A DNA stretch of 64,000 nt from Loripinus fragilis (GCA_964019695.1 OZ026528.1:50591495-50655494); one strand, 5' to 3'; positions 34,136 through 46,096 are shown, counted from the first letter of the stretch. The notes: generated from the sequence alone by a model not told the origin. A program made the numbers and translations.

Positions 34136-34377
34136 TGTTACGATACAGAATGGCTGGAATAACAGAATCAGCTATGGTTGCGTATACGCACAAATACGCA
34201 GTGGTTTAGGTATGCACCTGGGCACCTATTCGAACCATGATACGGTACTCTTTCTTTTGATAGTCCCAATAAAAGGTCGGTTTGTCTGAGATGGAATTCA
34301 TTGTATCTATATTTATCAACGCTTGCACGTTTTCCTTATTCTTCTTGAATATCTCGGAAATCTTGTGCGTTTTTCAA

Positions 34378-34387
34378 TATATAAAGG
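34378..34387 (+). promoter_or_regulatory. Candidate LTR TATA box
   Basis: TATATAAAGG, about 240 bases into the LTR; the same motif is in the right LTR. Position and form suit a promoter, but no start site can be assigned. Confidence 0.4.
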
Positions 34388-35123
34388 ATGGAATTTCCCA
34401 TTCTTGTTAGGGGACATTTTAAACATACCGATGAAAGGTTCGATATAGAGATGCTATTCATTATTATAAAAGGTACGTGAAGCTATATATATTGTTACTG
34501 TATTGATATTGTACATGATAGGGCGATGGCGATCCGTGTAATTGCATTGAATCGCGATGTCTCTAGCATGTTACATTGTATTGAAATAATAAGTCACTCG
34601 TTTTCTATTTTGTCGTCTGTTGAATCGGCCAGCATTCCGTGTATGTGTTCTTTCGGGTGTTATCAATAACGTCCCGTTTTTTTGGTGAAAATAGCGATTG
34701 TTACGCACTTGCGTATGAAGTTACGCACATGCGTATTGCCTAAAAATCTGCTGGGACCATTCTTGCGGCTATAGTAAAAGCTGTCCGAATGGACTCGTCG
34801 GGTTATTTCGGACAAATGTAGTCACAGGCCATGTCGGGCCCGCACCTAAAACTATAATGGCATGCTGAAAGATTTACCAGGGACCGATAGGTGAAAAACA
34901 ATTTTAGCAGCTAGATTTTAAATTGTTGTGATTTGTACGGCGTTGCTGGAAAGACGATTTAACTGCTAGTGATAATCGACTTTCTGTAGCGACCTGTCTG
35001 TGTCACCTCGAGTTATATCTGACGCATATAAGAATAAGGGTTAGGTGCATACACTACAACACACTTACATAAATAAGGTGATAGCTGACATGTATGTTTA
35101 GAGATAAGGTAGGTGTAATGTTA

Positions 35124-35270
35124 CACCAAAGTAAATGTAAGATATTTTTTGTTACACCAAAGTAAATGTAAGATATTTTTTGTTACACCAAAGTAAATGT
35201 AAGATATTTTCGTTACACCAAAGTAAATGTAAAGCATTTTGGTGTTACACCAAAATAAATGTAAGAAAGC
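35124..35270 (+). repeat. Short tandem repeat in the left LTR
   Basis: Five units of about 28-30 bases with GTTACACCAAAGTAAATGTA; the last has AAATAAATG instead. The right LTR copy (41384-41524) also has five units and one T fewer. Confidence 0.9.
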
Positions 35271-36707
35271 ATTGTACGGTTTTACACACATAAAACAGCA
35301 GAATGTAATCTCTCAATATTGATTTATATATTTTGCCGAGAGGTCATAATTAGTTGTTTACAACTGATACGTTATACATGTACGAAATTAGTGCGTGGGC
35401 AGGGTGATGTCCGACGTAAACGTCCAAACGTTACGTCGGCACCACACTGTTCAACCTTTTTCCTGGAATTTTAAGAGAATTGGTATCAGTATTTGTAAAC
35501 CTCGAAACTATCTAGATAACGTGACCTTGAAGGGAAAAAGGGCCACAGGATCTTGATGTTTCGGCTGCGATAGCGTCTCAACCAGGGTGACGTTACGACA
35601 GTGTATAGAAGAGTTTGTTACGTATGGGTTTGTTCGTTTGGCATAAGAGGTATTGTTTAGCGCTGACATAGGCCAGTCACTAAAAAATACTTCTCTATTA
35701 TATAAGTTTAAGTGTGGGTATTTAGAAGAGCCGATCCATCCTAACCGCATGAGAGCCGTTAGCCATACACCCACGGGTGTGGGCTAATCGCGCGCTTATA
35801 GGGTTAGGCTGTAATTTAAAAGAGTAAGACCACTGAAATTATTTCTATTTTTGTGAACTGCGAACGAACAACCCCATTATCGACGCAAAAGAGTGATTCT
35901 GAGATTCTAAATATAGATTGTTTTTTGCAGAATCATCTCTTGTGTCCCCTCCTACGTTGGAGGCTGAAAGTTGGTGAGCCATTGATAAGTACCTGAGGGC
36001 ACATAATAGTTGTCCCCCTTAGGCCACGACCAGCGTGGATCAAAGCCCCAATCGTTACAACGTAGTACCACAAAATGGGAAGCCAACCGGCTCGAATGGT
36101 TATATGAAAAATCTGACGTCCCAACGTGGGATATGATCAGGAGGACATAAATTAATACTGACGTCTTGAGTAACGATCAGTAGTACGCGTAACAGATAAC
36201 ACGAATACGTGAATCCAGTGACGACCAAAGTACAGGTTCGATCACCTCAGCGCCGATGGTCTGAAATAGACACACGTGCAGCTTAGAAGACATAGTGTTC
36301 GCGAGACGCGTATAATCTCGAGATTTCTCGTCAATACGAGAACTTAAATATTAAAGGATCCAATTGTTTTTTTTTTCTTAAGTTATATGTTAATCATATT
36401 CTTTACGTTTCTTATTTCTGACTAGTTGACGTACATCTAGAACAGGACAGTCCAAGATTGGTTCTGATTGAAACGATCTTGGAGTGGCAACTTGCTCTAG
36501 TATAGGATGGTCAATTAGCCAGAAATAACAGCGTAGGTGGTGTCATTGTATATTAATGTGTTGTTGATGTTTTCTTAGTACATAAAGTACTGAAAAGGTT
36601 TTGCTAGTTGTGTGCATTATTTTTCCCTGGTAGCATCGTCATCGCAAAGAGGAATTTTCCAATAAGATTTCCCCTCTTCCTTCCTGACCGGCTTTATGTC
36701 GTAACAA

Positions 36708-36725
36708 TGGTGTCAGAAGTGGGAT
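36708..36725 (+). promoter_or_regulatory. Primer binding site, tRNA-Leu type
   Basis: TGGTGTCAGAAGTGGGAT, one base after the left LTR. It is the complement of the 3' end of a leucine tRNA of the CAA type (with CCA), the usual primer site pattern for minus-strand synthesis. Confidence 0.85.
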
Positions 36726-37534
36726 TTTTGAGGTTTTATTGGCAAATTTCTCTGCTGTGACGTTGCTACGGGCGCACACTAGTAGTTTTTCTTTACAAGA
36801 AAGGTGGTGAGTGTCAACACACAGTACTGATTGAATGCGTTCCCCTGTGATGAAGTGCGACACATGTAAATAAGTCATCACATAACATTCTGAGGGGACC
36901 CATACTTTCTTGTTCTGTGGATTGCCATTAGGGTATAAAACCCAAGGAAAATTTGTCAGAGTTTTATTATTAGACTTGTCCACCTTTATTTTACCCATAT
37001 CATTGTGTATTAGCTTATGCCCTGTATTCCTATTAATTAAGGATACTGATGTGGAAAATTTCATATCGTTTGGGGGTACTAATAATTTAAATCACCTCAG
37101 TGACGTCATAGTGTGTGACGCCACTCAACTGATTTCTATTATTAGAAGAAGTCCATAGAAAGATTATTTTAGTCAATTATTATGTCTTGCTATGACAAGT
37201 GACTGTTGACTTGACTGTAACGCGTTTATATTAATATCGCGTAGGTATACATTTCTTGACGTAAATGCGAGAAAATGAATGACGTTTTTTAGTCAAATGC
37301 GTTTAGTGAAGGCCTATTTAAGGTTGATATATATCCTAGGCACCTTTCCGTGGTGATCTCTTATACGTTGTACTTTACGTTACTCATATGTAACGTCATT
37401 TAAATCCCTAGTAAGATTATTAGTTTACCAGCGCGAACGTTGGTTAGCCCATACCTATTTAAAAGGGACAAAGCGAACCCTTATTTATTTTCAACAGTAT
37501 AGTTGACTCATACCATTCCCAACAATAGGCTAAA
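36726..37534 (+). other. Leader of the LTR element
   Basis: About 800 bases between the primer site and gag, with no supported gene. It probably holds the packaging signal. Short frames on both strands here have no domains. Confidence 0.6.
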
Positions 37535-39751
37535 ATGGATAAACATATTTCATTAGCACGGGAATTAGGATATGAAGGGCAAGAACTAAGGGATTATCTT
37601 AAGAGGCAACAAGATTTAGAAAGGGAGGAAAGGTTGGCCCAAAGGGAATATGAAAAAGAGAAAAGGGAGGCCGAGCAAAAAGATAAAGAAAGGGAGCAAA
37701 AAGAGAAAGATAGGGAGCAAAAAGATAAGGATCGGGAATTTGAAAAGTTAAGGATTGAGGCGGAAAAATTGAAAATTGAGGCCGCGCGCAAGGATAAGGA
37801 AATGGAAATGGAAAAAGAAATTGCGCTAAAAAAAATTGAGGCCGAAGTAGAACTAAAAAAAATCGAGGCCGAGACCACTTCACATCCCTGGGGGCCCAAA
37901 GAGAAAAGTTCAAATCCTAGGAGTCCCAAGCTTCCATACTTTGACGAACATACGGATAAGATGGATAGCTATTTAACTAGGTTCGAAAGTTATGCTTTGT
38001 CAAATAAATGGGACCCGTCCATGTGGGCATCATACTTAAGTGCCTTATTAAAGGGACGCGCTTTGGAAGTCTTCGTTAGGCTTTCCAGAGATGACCAGTC
38101 GGATTATGGTCAGATTAAGGAGGCTCTGCTTACCAATTTCGACCTCACCGAACGATCGTTTCGTAAGAAATTTAGGGATTGTAGGCCCGAGAAAGCAGAA
38201 ACTTTCAGACAATTTAGCGGTAGGTTAGCGAGCTACCTTGATAAATGGCTAGGTTTGGCTAAGGTCGAAAAGACCTACGAGGCTGTTTGTGATTTTTTGG
38301 CCCGAGACCAGTTTCTTGACTGTTGCAGTCATGAACTCTATTTGTATCTTAAGCCCAAGCCATTTAAAGCCATTGATGAGTTAGCCCATGAGGCGGATTT
38401 GTTCGCCGATGCAAAAGGGGGTGTTCCCTTGTGTGTATCAAAAGGGCAGCGTGAAAGTAAAGGTGTAGATCAAGCCCAACCTAAGGTAGAGCCTATACAG
38501 GATCAGAGGCTGGTAGTTAAGTGTAAGTTTTGTGGCAAGCCCCATCCCTCTCATAAATGTTGGAATAACCCCGATAACAAGAGGGTAGCTTATTGTGCTG
38601 AATTTGATTCCCAGTATAAGGGAGATAACTCTAATTGGGGTCAGGATAGAAATTTTGGTCGATTTGACCAACGTGACAATCATTATGATTATAATAATTA
38701 CAGGACCGACCATCAGGTCAATTTTTGTAAAATTGATAATAAAAGTTCGGATGTAGGGAAAGGATTACCCCGTAAGGATAGCAAGGGCACTTGTCATTTC
38801 CCACGGTCAAGGTTGCCGACAGCGGTTGGTACCGTAAATGGTAAGGAGGTCAGAGTCTTGAGAGACACAGGTTGTACGGGGGTAGTTGTTAGGAGGAGCT
38901 TAGTTTCTGATGGTCAAATGTTGAATAAGCAGTCTGGTGTGACTCTTATTAACAATTATAATCAGAGATGTCCTATGGCCCGTATTAATATTGATTGTCC
39001 ATTTTTTAGAGGGACTACGGATGCATTGTGCATTGATGACCCAGCACATGACTTAGTCATTGGAAACATTGAGGGGTCCAAATTTCCCGATATGACCCAT
39101 TTTTCATCAGGGGTAGTTAAGAATAAGCAGTCAAGGAAAGATAGGAGAAAGAATAGAAAGGTCAAGGTCGCAGACAAGTTTATTAGGCAGCACAGGCAAG
39201 AATTAGGTATGATGCAAGCGTCAGATAGTAAGTTAGAAGATATAAGAAGAAGGGTAGAGTCTGGTAGCGTGACCATGAGTCGCGGTTTCTCTAGTGGTGA
39301 AACTAAGTTCATTCGTAGGAATGGTTTAATTTATAGACATTTTAAGAAAAATGCAAATGTTTCACTTCAATTAGTAGTTCCTTCTAGTTTAACGCATAGC
39401 GTTATGAATTTAGCCCATGAATCACGAAAGGTGGTAAATCATAGAGGCAGAAAGGAAACTATATCTGAGGTCTTAGATGAATTTTATTGGCCCGGTGTTT
39501 GTAGGGAGGTAACTCAATTTTGTAGATCTTGTGCCATTTGTCAAAGGACAACTCACAATATAAAGGTCGCAATGACTCATTGTTGTAGTGTACCCCAGAG
39601 AAACATATCCTCTAAGGAGGCAGTAGTTAGCCGTACAAGACGGACTGACAGCCAGACAGAACGACGACGTTCATGTGGTAGTGGTAGACGTTGCCCAATA
39701 CCATATTATTGGCGCAATATGACTGGAACTGAAAGCAGTAGTCAGTGTTAG
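37535..39751 (+). CDS. Gag-protease-integrase zinc domain polyprotein (LTR element)
   Basis: A 738-residue ORF starting ATGGATAAACATATTTC. Residues 20-115 form a highly charged coiled coil (repeats of KDKEREQKEKD). Residues ~130-300 look like a Ty3/gypsy gag (LPYFDEHTDKMDSYLTRFE). A zinc knuckle CKFCGKPHPSHKC lies near 330-342. The protease active site is RDTGCTGVV (Asp near 444), with DLVIGN near 506. Next comes the linker that normally precedes integrase and the H2C2 zinc domain: His 628 and 636, Cys 666 and 669, with FYWPGV between. After CQRTT the sequence loses resemblance to integrase and stops. RT, RNase H and the integrase DDE core are missing. Either a deletion joined protease to integrase, or the parent had integrase directly after protease as in Gmr1-type elements and was cut short. 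Confidence 0.88.
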   Translation: MDKHISLARELGYEGQELRDYLKRQQDLEREERLAQREYEKEKREAEQKDKEREQKEKDREQKDKDREFEKLRIEAEKLKIEAARKDKEMEMEKEIALKKIEAEVELKKIEAETTSHPWGPKEKSSNPRSPKLPYFDEHTDKMDSYLTRFESYALSNKWDPSMWASYLSALLKGRALEVFVRLSRDDQSDYGQIKEALLTNFDLTERSFRKKFRDCRPEKAETFRQFSGRLASYLDKWLGLAKVEKTYEAVCDFLARDQFLDCCSHELYLYLKPKPFKAIDELAHEADLFADAKGGVPLCVSKGQRESKGVDQAQPKVEPIQDQRLVVKCKFCGKPHPSHKCWNNPDNKRVAYCAEFDSQYKGDNSNWGQDRNFGRFDQRDNHYDYNNYRTDHQVNFCKIDNKSSDVGKGLPRKDSKGTCHFPRSRLPTAVGTVNGKEVRVLRDTGCTGVVVRRSLVSDGQMLNKQSGVTLINNYNQRCPMARINIDCPFFRGTTDALCIDDPAHDLVIGNIEGSKFPDMTHFSSGVVKNKQSRKDRRKNRKVKVADKFIRQHRQELGMMQASDSKLEDIRRRVESGSVTMSRGFSSGETKFIRRNGLIYRHFKKNANVSLQLVVPSSLTHSVMNLAHESRKVVNHRGRKETISEVLDEFYWPGVCREVTQFCRSCAICQRTTHNIKVAMTHCCSVPQRNISSKEAVVSRTRRTDSQTERRRSCGSGRRCPIPYYWRNMTGTESSSQC

Positions 39752-40380
39752 TGTTAAAGGTGTGCGATGGTGTAATGACCCAATTGTCTCGGATTGTTGA
39801 CCTATATTTTTAACTATGATAGCATAGTAGTAGTCACATAGGTGTACTTTTGACGTGAGGAGTCACGGAATTATATTTAAGTCATGACGTATGACGGTAG
39901 ACGGTTGACGTGAGCAAGTCACGATAATATATTATTTTTGCAAAAGAGGTTGGCTGCAACGTGAAGAGTCGCGTTAATTTATTTGAGCAAAGATTTATTA
40001 TGGAGGAAGTTATTAATAGGTATACTTGGCATAGAAATGCGTAATATATGGATCTTTGCAAAAGGTATTGACTATTAAGCCTTATATATTAAATGTCATA
40101 AGACATAAAACTTCATAGGAAGTTAAAGGGGTACAACCTCATACATAGAAAAGGTTAAAGGGGTACAACCCCATATTTATGTGTTGAGCATTAAAGCTTT
40201 AACAAAACAGGTCTATGATTGTGGCAATCCGAGGACAAGACAATGTGGGGGCAGACTATCTTTCCAGGTAGTCCGCCATTTAAGTCGCACGTGTATATAT
40301 GTTGTATTATATATTTATTCTGTATTATTCCTTCTTTTCTGCATCGTGTATCGTAAGAAAAAGTCATTCCTTTTTCTCCC
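39752..40380 (+). other. 3' non-coding part of the LTR element
   Basis: No coding potential. Three similar short dyads lie in a row: GACGTGAGGAGTCACGG (about 39853), GACGTGAGCAAGTCACGA (about 39907) and AACGTGAAGAGTCGCG (about 39958), each able to form a CGTGA/TCACG stem (the last imperfect). A short phrase, TTAAAGGGGTACAACC, is repeated near 40125 and 40154. Confidence 0.7.
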
Positions 40381-40391
40381 AAAAGGAAGGG
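40381..40391 (+). promoter_or_regulatory. Polypurine tract
   Basis: AAAAGGAAGGG, four bases before the right LTR; the likely primer for plus-strand synthesis. Confidence 0.7.
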
Positions 40392-40395
40392 CCTT

Positions 40396-42965
40396 TGTTA
40401 CGATACAGAATGGCTGGAATAACAGAATCAGCTATGGTTGCGTATACGCACAAATACGCAGTGGTTTAGGTATGCACCTGGGCACCTATTCGAACCATGA
40501 TACGGTACTCTTTCTTTTGATAGTCCCAATAAAAGGTCGGTTTGTCTGAGATGGAATTCATTGTATCTATATTTATCAACGCTTGCACGTTTTCCTTATT
40601 CTTCTTGAATATCTCGGAAATCTTGTGCGTTTTTCAATATATAAAGGATGGAATTTCCCATTCTTGTTAGGGGACATTTTAAACATACCGATGAAAGGTT
40701 CGATATAGAGATGCTATTCATTATTATAAAAGGTACGTGAAGCTATATATATTGTTACTGTATTGATATTGTACATGATAGGGCGATGGCGATCCGTGTA
40801 ATTGCATTGAATCGCGATGTCTCTAGCATGTTACATTGTATTGAAATAATAAGTCACTCGTTTTCTATTTTGTCGTCTGTTGAATCGGCCAGCATTCCGT
40901 GTATGTGTTTTTTCGGGTGTTATCAATAACGTCCCGTTTTTTTGGTGAAAATAGCGATTGTTACGCACTTGCGTATGAAGTTACGCACATGCGTATTGCC
41001 TAAAAATCTGCTGGGACCATTCTTGCGGCTATAGTAAAAGCTGTCCGAATGGACTCGTCGGGTTATTTCGGACAAATGTAGTCACAGGCCATGTCGGGCC
41101 CGCACCTAAAACTATAATGGCATGCTGAAAGATTTACCAGGGACCGATAGGTGAAAAACAATTTTAGCAGCTAGATTTTAAATTGTTGTGATTTGTACGG
41201 CGTTGCTGGAAAGACGATTTAACTGCTAGTGATAATCGACTTTCTGTAGCGACCTGTCTGTGTCACCTCGAGTTATATCTGACGCATATAAGAATAAGGG
41301 TTAGGTGCATACACTACAACACACTTACATAAATAAGGTGATAGCTGACATGTATGTTTAGAGATAAGGTAGGTGTAATGTTACACCAAAGTAAATGTAA
41401 GATATTTTTTGTTACACCAAAGTAAATGTAAGATATTTTTGTTACACCAAAGTAAATGTAAGATATTTTCGTTACACCAAAGTAAATGTAAAGCATTTTG
41501 GTGTTACACCAAAATAAATGTAAGAAAGCATTGTACGGTTTTACACACATAAAACAGCAGAATGTAATCTCTCAATATTGATTTATATATTTTGCCGAGA
41601 GGTCATAATTAGTTGTTTACAACTGATACGTTATACATGTACGAAATTAGTGCGTGGGCAGGGTGATGTCCGACGTAAACGTCCAAACGTTACGTCGGCA
41701 CCACACTGTTCAACCTTTTTCCTGGAATTTTAAGAGAATTGGTATCAGTATTTGTAAACCTCGAAACTATCTAGATAACGTGACCTTGAAGGGAAAAAGG
41801 GCCACAGGATCTTGATGTTTCGGCTGCGATAGCGTCTCAACCAGGGTGACGTTACGACAGTGTATAGAAGAGTTTGTTACGTATGGGTTTGTTCGTTTGG
41901 CATAAGAGGTATTGTTTAGCGCTGACATAGGCCAGTCACTAAAAAATACTTCTCTATTATATAAGTTTAAGTGTGGGTATTTAGAAGAGCCGATCCATCC
42001 TAACCGCATGAGAGCCGTTAGCCATACACCCACGGGTGTGGGCTAATCGCGCGCTTATAGGGTTAGGCTGTAATTTAAAAGAGTAAGACCACTGAAATTA
42101 TTTCTATTTTTGTGAACTGCGAACGAACAACCCCATTATCGACGCAAAAGAGTGATTCTGAGATTCTAAATATAGATTGTTTTTTGCAGAATCATCTCTT
42201 GTGTCCCCTCCTACGTTGGAGGCTGAAAGTTGGTGAGCCATTGATAAGTACCTGAGGGCACATAATAGTTGTCCCCCTTAGGCCACGACCAGCGTGGATC
42301 AAAGCCCCAATCGTTACAACGTAGTACCACAAAATGGGAAGCCAACCGGCTCGAATGGTTATATGAAAAATCTGACGTCCCAACGTGGGATATGATCAGG
42401 AGGACATAAATTAATACTGACGTCTTGAGTAACGATCAGTAGTACGCGTAACAGATAACACGAATACGTGAATCCAGTGACGACCAAAGTACAGGTTCGA
42501 TCACCTCAGCGCCGATGGTCTGAAATAGACACACGTGCAGCTTAGAAGACATAGTGTTCGCGAGACGCGTATAATCTCGAGATTTCTCGTCAATACGAGA
42601 ACTTAAATATTAAAGGATCCAATTGTTTTTTTTTTCTTAAGTTATATGTTAATCATATTCTTTACGTCTCTTATTTCTGACTAGTTGACGTACATCTAGA
42701 ACAGGACAGTCCAAGATTGGTTCTGATTGAAACGATCTTGGAGTGGCAACTTGCTCTAGTATAGGATGGTCAATTAGCCAGAAATAACAGCGTAGGTGGT
42801 GTCATTGTATATTAATGTGTTGTTGATGTTTTCTTAGTACATAAAGTACTGAAAAGGTTTTGCTAGTTGTGTGCATTATTTTTCCCTGGTAGCATCGTCA
42901 TCGCAAAGAGGAATTTTCCAATAAGATTTCCCCTCTTCCTTCCTGACCGGCTTTATGTCGTAACA
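40396..42965 (+). repeat. Right LTR
   Basis: 2570 bases, near-identical to 34136-36706 (about three differences seen), ending CGTAACA and followed by the GGTGT duplication (42966-42970). Confidence 0.95.
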
Positions 42966-44202
42966 GGTGTGGATCCAGATCAGCCCGGCTTTTGGAGCTG
43001 GCTGGTCGGGGTCCAGCTGTTTGCTATGAAGCTTGTTTTATTTTGCATGGTTAAAGCGATATAATGGATATATTGTTTTCGAGTGCTGAATATGACAGGT
43101 GATTGCAACTTCTTGATTTTGGAAGAAAAATTTATAGAAATTAGCTAGTCTTAAACTGACTGTATTTTTCTGAGGTTTGATAACTATTTTAGCAAATGCC
43201 AAATTCACTGAAATATCTGGAGATCTGATTTAGTCACCAAATTCATCGCAATACCATCCGAGTGCCGTCAAAGTGTTTTACTCAACCTAGTCAAATTTGA
43301 AGCTTTCGTCAAATTGTTTTGTTATTACTTGTTTCATGTATATATGTTGATTTTTGACTTATACCCCAGTTAGGGGTCAAGGTCGTTAATAAAAACCTTC
43401 AAACCTTCAAGAAAAAGAACCAGGTCGAGATGATCAGGCCCAATTTGTAAAATACGCCGACACTGCACACTTTATCGCCTGGGGTAGTATCACCACCATA
43501 CGGCCGGGTCGATATCTTAAATCCGGACGAATTCAGTGAATCAGTATCCGTTAACAAATTACTGTTCAGTGTTGGTCAAGACATTTGAGCGAAATTCACT
43601 GTCGAAATATTCTATCCTAGATCTAGCGATTACAAAGCATATTTTGTACGCCCATTTTGTCTCTTACAAGAAAAAATATTATAATACTTAAATTTTTAAC
43701 AAAATGGTCTTACCTTTTACTCCACCTTTTACTCCTCCTCCCATGACGCATCCAAACAAAAAACAACAAAGATATTCTTCCACGATTTAAGGTGCGGTCT
43801 ATATTTTCACACACACAGCTATATTTTCACACACACAGCGAGATAAATCGATTCAATAGCGTAAATGTTATCTTAATGCAAGTATAATAACATTTTTGTC
43901 AAATGCAAATGCTAAGACACTGCCACTACGGTATTCAACGGAATATTCAACAGAATTTGCCAGAATAGCTGGAACTATTTTCTATATGAATGTTAACAGT
44001 CTAATGAAACACACCCATAAAATAGATCGTATAATAAAAATGCATTTCGATTCGACTGTCAAAGACACATTTCCCATGAAATGATTCTGTGTATAGCCCT
44101 GAAACTCTGTTACTTTTGACCGGAACTACTTGTGTAAGTCTTATTTATGCGATTCCAATTATAGAGACAAATGAATGTTTAGGAACGATTTGATCGGGTC
44201 TC
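42966..44202. other. Intergenic stretch, no gene recognised
   Basis: Starts with the right target duplication and a minus-strand GATCAGCTG-type repeat fragment (GTGGATCCAGATCAGCC, 42969 to about 43020). TATATTTTCACACACACAGC occurs twice in a row near 43800-43840. The open frame at 43896-44084 has no domain. Confidence 0.5.
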
Positions 44203-44838
44203 ATTAACAGTGTTGGTAAATTTCTCTTTTAGACTAAACCTGTAATCGGACAATCTTAACCAGTAGAATGAAATGTCAGACAAGTAGAAGTTGTGCTTGC
44301 TCGTTTGCGTATTGGTCACACAAGGATCACACACTCATACCATAAAACGAGAAGTACAACCGTATTGTTATGGTGATGATGCACCCTTTTCAGTCCGCCA
44401 TATTCTACTTGAATGTGGTGATTTTTCTCGCACAAGAAACAAATACTTTCATGTCAATACAATCAAATAATTGTTTGATGATTTACTTCTTATTCTTAAA
44501 AGGGATTAATCTTTTTAGCAAACTGTAACTTTATTTCTATGGATTTTCTATATTTTAACTTGATTTCACCATATCAACTCATACTATTCAGGCGATGAGC
44601 AATTATAGTAATCTGCTTAGCCATTTGTAGTTGTCAGATGTTGTACATGATCTTCCCTGTCACAAACATATGACAATTTTAAAGTCTTTGGTATATTTAT
44701 ATGTTTATTGTGTTAAATTGCTCTTATTTTCGCTAACTTATTATATTTTTAATGTTCAGCAATACTTCTCAAACCAAACCTTGATGACGCTAATGATCCA
44801 AACGGATTGATACGTTGTTAAACTTCAACTCATCATAA
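44203..44838 (+). pseudogene. LINE 3' end, 5'-truncated and decayed (subfamily 2)
   Basis: Aligns with 11975-12610: AACAGTGTTGGTAAA, then GACTAAACCTGTAATCGGAC, the zinc knuckle region, and the 3' UTR ending GATGACGCTAATGATCC and AACTCATCAT. It has stop codons and frameshifts throughout and is the typical 5'-truncated LINE insertion, older than the other copies. No function. Confidence 0.85.
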
Positions 44839-44839
44839 G

Positions 44840-45565
44840 AGTTGCGCTTTGGGTTGAAGGAGCAAATGTTTTACGCATAAATGTTTCATGTTTTCGTATC
44901 CATGGGTTTGATGCTCACAGGAGCTACCTCACTTGAGACGACTCTTTTGAGTATCCACAACATATGTAATCATTGAGTTATAAGAGTCGTGCTTTGGGCT
45001 GAATGAGCAAATGTTTACTGCATTCAAGTGTCATGCCCATTTGTTAAATTATAATGTTTGAATCTCCCACGCGAGGCGACTCTTTTGTGTATCCACAACA
45101 TATGTTATGATTTGGTAATGGGAGATGCGCATAAGACCAGATAAGCAATCGTTTAAAGCATAAATGTTTCATATATTCATACACATTGGTTCAATCATAA
45201 TTTTTTTGATTCTCGCAAGAGCCGCATCACTCAAGGTGACTCTTTTGAGTATCCACAACATATGTTATGATTGAGTAAAAGGAGTTACACATTGTGCCAA
45301 ATAGGCCAATTTTTTACGTATAAATTTCATATTTTCATACCTATTTATTCAATCATAAATTGTAATGCTCACAAGAGCCGCCTCACACGAAGCGACTCTT
45401 TTGAGTATCCATAACATGTGTTATAATTGAGTATTAAGAGAAGCGCATTCGTCCAAATTGGCAAATGATTGCACATAAATATTTCACATTTTCATTCCTA
45501 TTGGTACAGTCATGTGCTTTTGATGCTAACAAAGTGCGACTCTTGCGTATGCATAACATGTGGTA
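44840..45565 (+). repeat. Degenerate tandem repeat, about 5 units of ~155 bases
   Basis: Units recur around GACTCTTTTGAGTATCCA (about 44939, 45079, 45239, 45394, 45538), each followed by ACAACATATGT or a variant and later by CATAAATGTTTCAT and TCATA. Directly follows the LINE fragment. The motif is shared with 26.6, 32.2, 33.4 and 45.9 kb. Confidence 0.75.
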
Positions 45566-45756
45566 TGATTGCGTCATAAGATTTGCACGCCTATGCATGA
45601 CTATGGGCCGGGACGCGACAAAATCTGTCTTCGGGGGTTTTCAACAAAGAGAATTTCAAACTTGTCTCTTCAGTTACAGAGACTAGCTAGAAAATTGAAA
45701 TTTCGCTTTGAGCAAATCTAGATATGATACGTACAAATAAGCGAAGAACCAATGCG

Positions 45757-45805
45757 CTGATCAGACTGTGCGGATGCGCAGGCTGATCTGCGCCTTTGTT
45801 GTTCG
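45757..45805. repeat. GATCAG/CTGCGC hairpin repeat, copy 2
   Basis: GCTGATCAGACTGTGCGGAT then GCGCAGGCTGATCTG: the same dyad as at 715 and 48957. Confidence 0.7.
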
Positions 45806-45989
45806 CAAACCCCGAAGGACAGAGCTCATTAGTTGAGCTGTCTCGCTCGCACGCTTGACTAAGAAATTAGAATTTTGCATAAAAATGTGGTGTATCATTT
45901 TAGGTCGGTCTGATCCAGTGTCGTTGGTGCTTGAGGGAAGCGTCTTCCTGGGGCGTTTCTTTTGGCCATCCACAGCGTAAGTTTTTATC

Positions 45990-46082
45990 ATGAAATTGTC
46001 TTTAATTTTAATTAACCCCCTTTAGTTTGATAGTTTGTGTCGTGGGGCGTGCATCTCTTGAGGAGCGTTTTCGTTGAGCGCC
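45990..46082. other. Short flank before the satellite
   Basis: Contains another GAGGAGCGTTTTCGTTGAG motif at about 46050-46080, ending in the target duplication of the satellite. Confidence 0.4.
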
Positions 46083-46096
46083 TATCCCCTAAGTTT

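Larger units (their letters stand above)
34136..36706 (+). repeat. Left LTR
   Basis: 2571 bases, TGTTACG...CGTAACA. Contains a candidate TATA box (TATATAAAGG, 34378-34387), an AATAAA at 34268, two acgcac/gcgtat clusters near 34700, and a five-unit tandem repeat at 35124-35270. The minus-strand open frames inside (35508-35774, 35933-36124) recur in the right LTR only because the LTRs are copies; no domain supports them. Confidence 0.95.
34136..42965 (+). mobile_element. Non-autonomous LTR retrotransposon (gag-PR-IN zinc domain), young
   Basis: An 8.83 kb element: LTRs of 2571 and 2570 bases, both starting TGTTACG and ending CGTAACA; a primer binding site one base after the left LTR; one long ORF; a purine tract before the right LTR; a perfect 5 bp target duplication. 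The LTRs differ at about three places by eye (34650/40910, a T-run indel in the short tandem repeats, and near 36408/42668), so the insertion is very recent. RT, RNase H and the integrase catalytic core are absent, so it depends on another element. Ty3/gypsy is supported by the gag, protease and H2C2 sequences. With LTRs longer than two thirds of its interior, it resembles the non-autonomous LARD class. Confidence 0.92.

Noticed and set aside
35508..36124. Minus-strand open frames in the left LTR, repeated identically at 41767-42383
   Set aside because: They recur only because the two LTRs are recent copies; no domain, no codon bias, and both strands of a non-coding LTR can stay open by chance.
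37535..39751. Complete autonomous gypsy polyprotein
   Set aside because: No RT, RNase H or integrase catalytic motif is found in any frame between the primer site and the polypurine tract.
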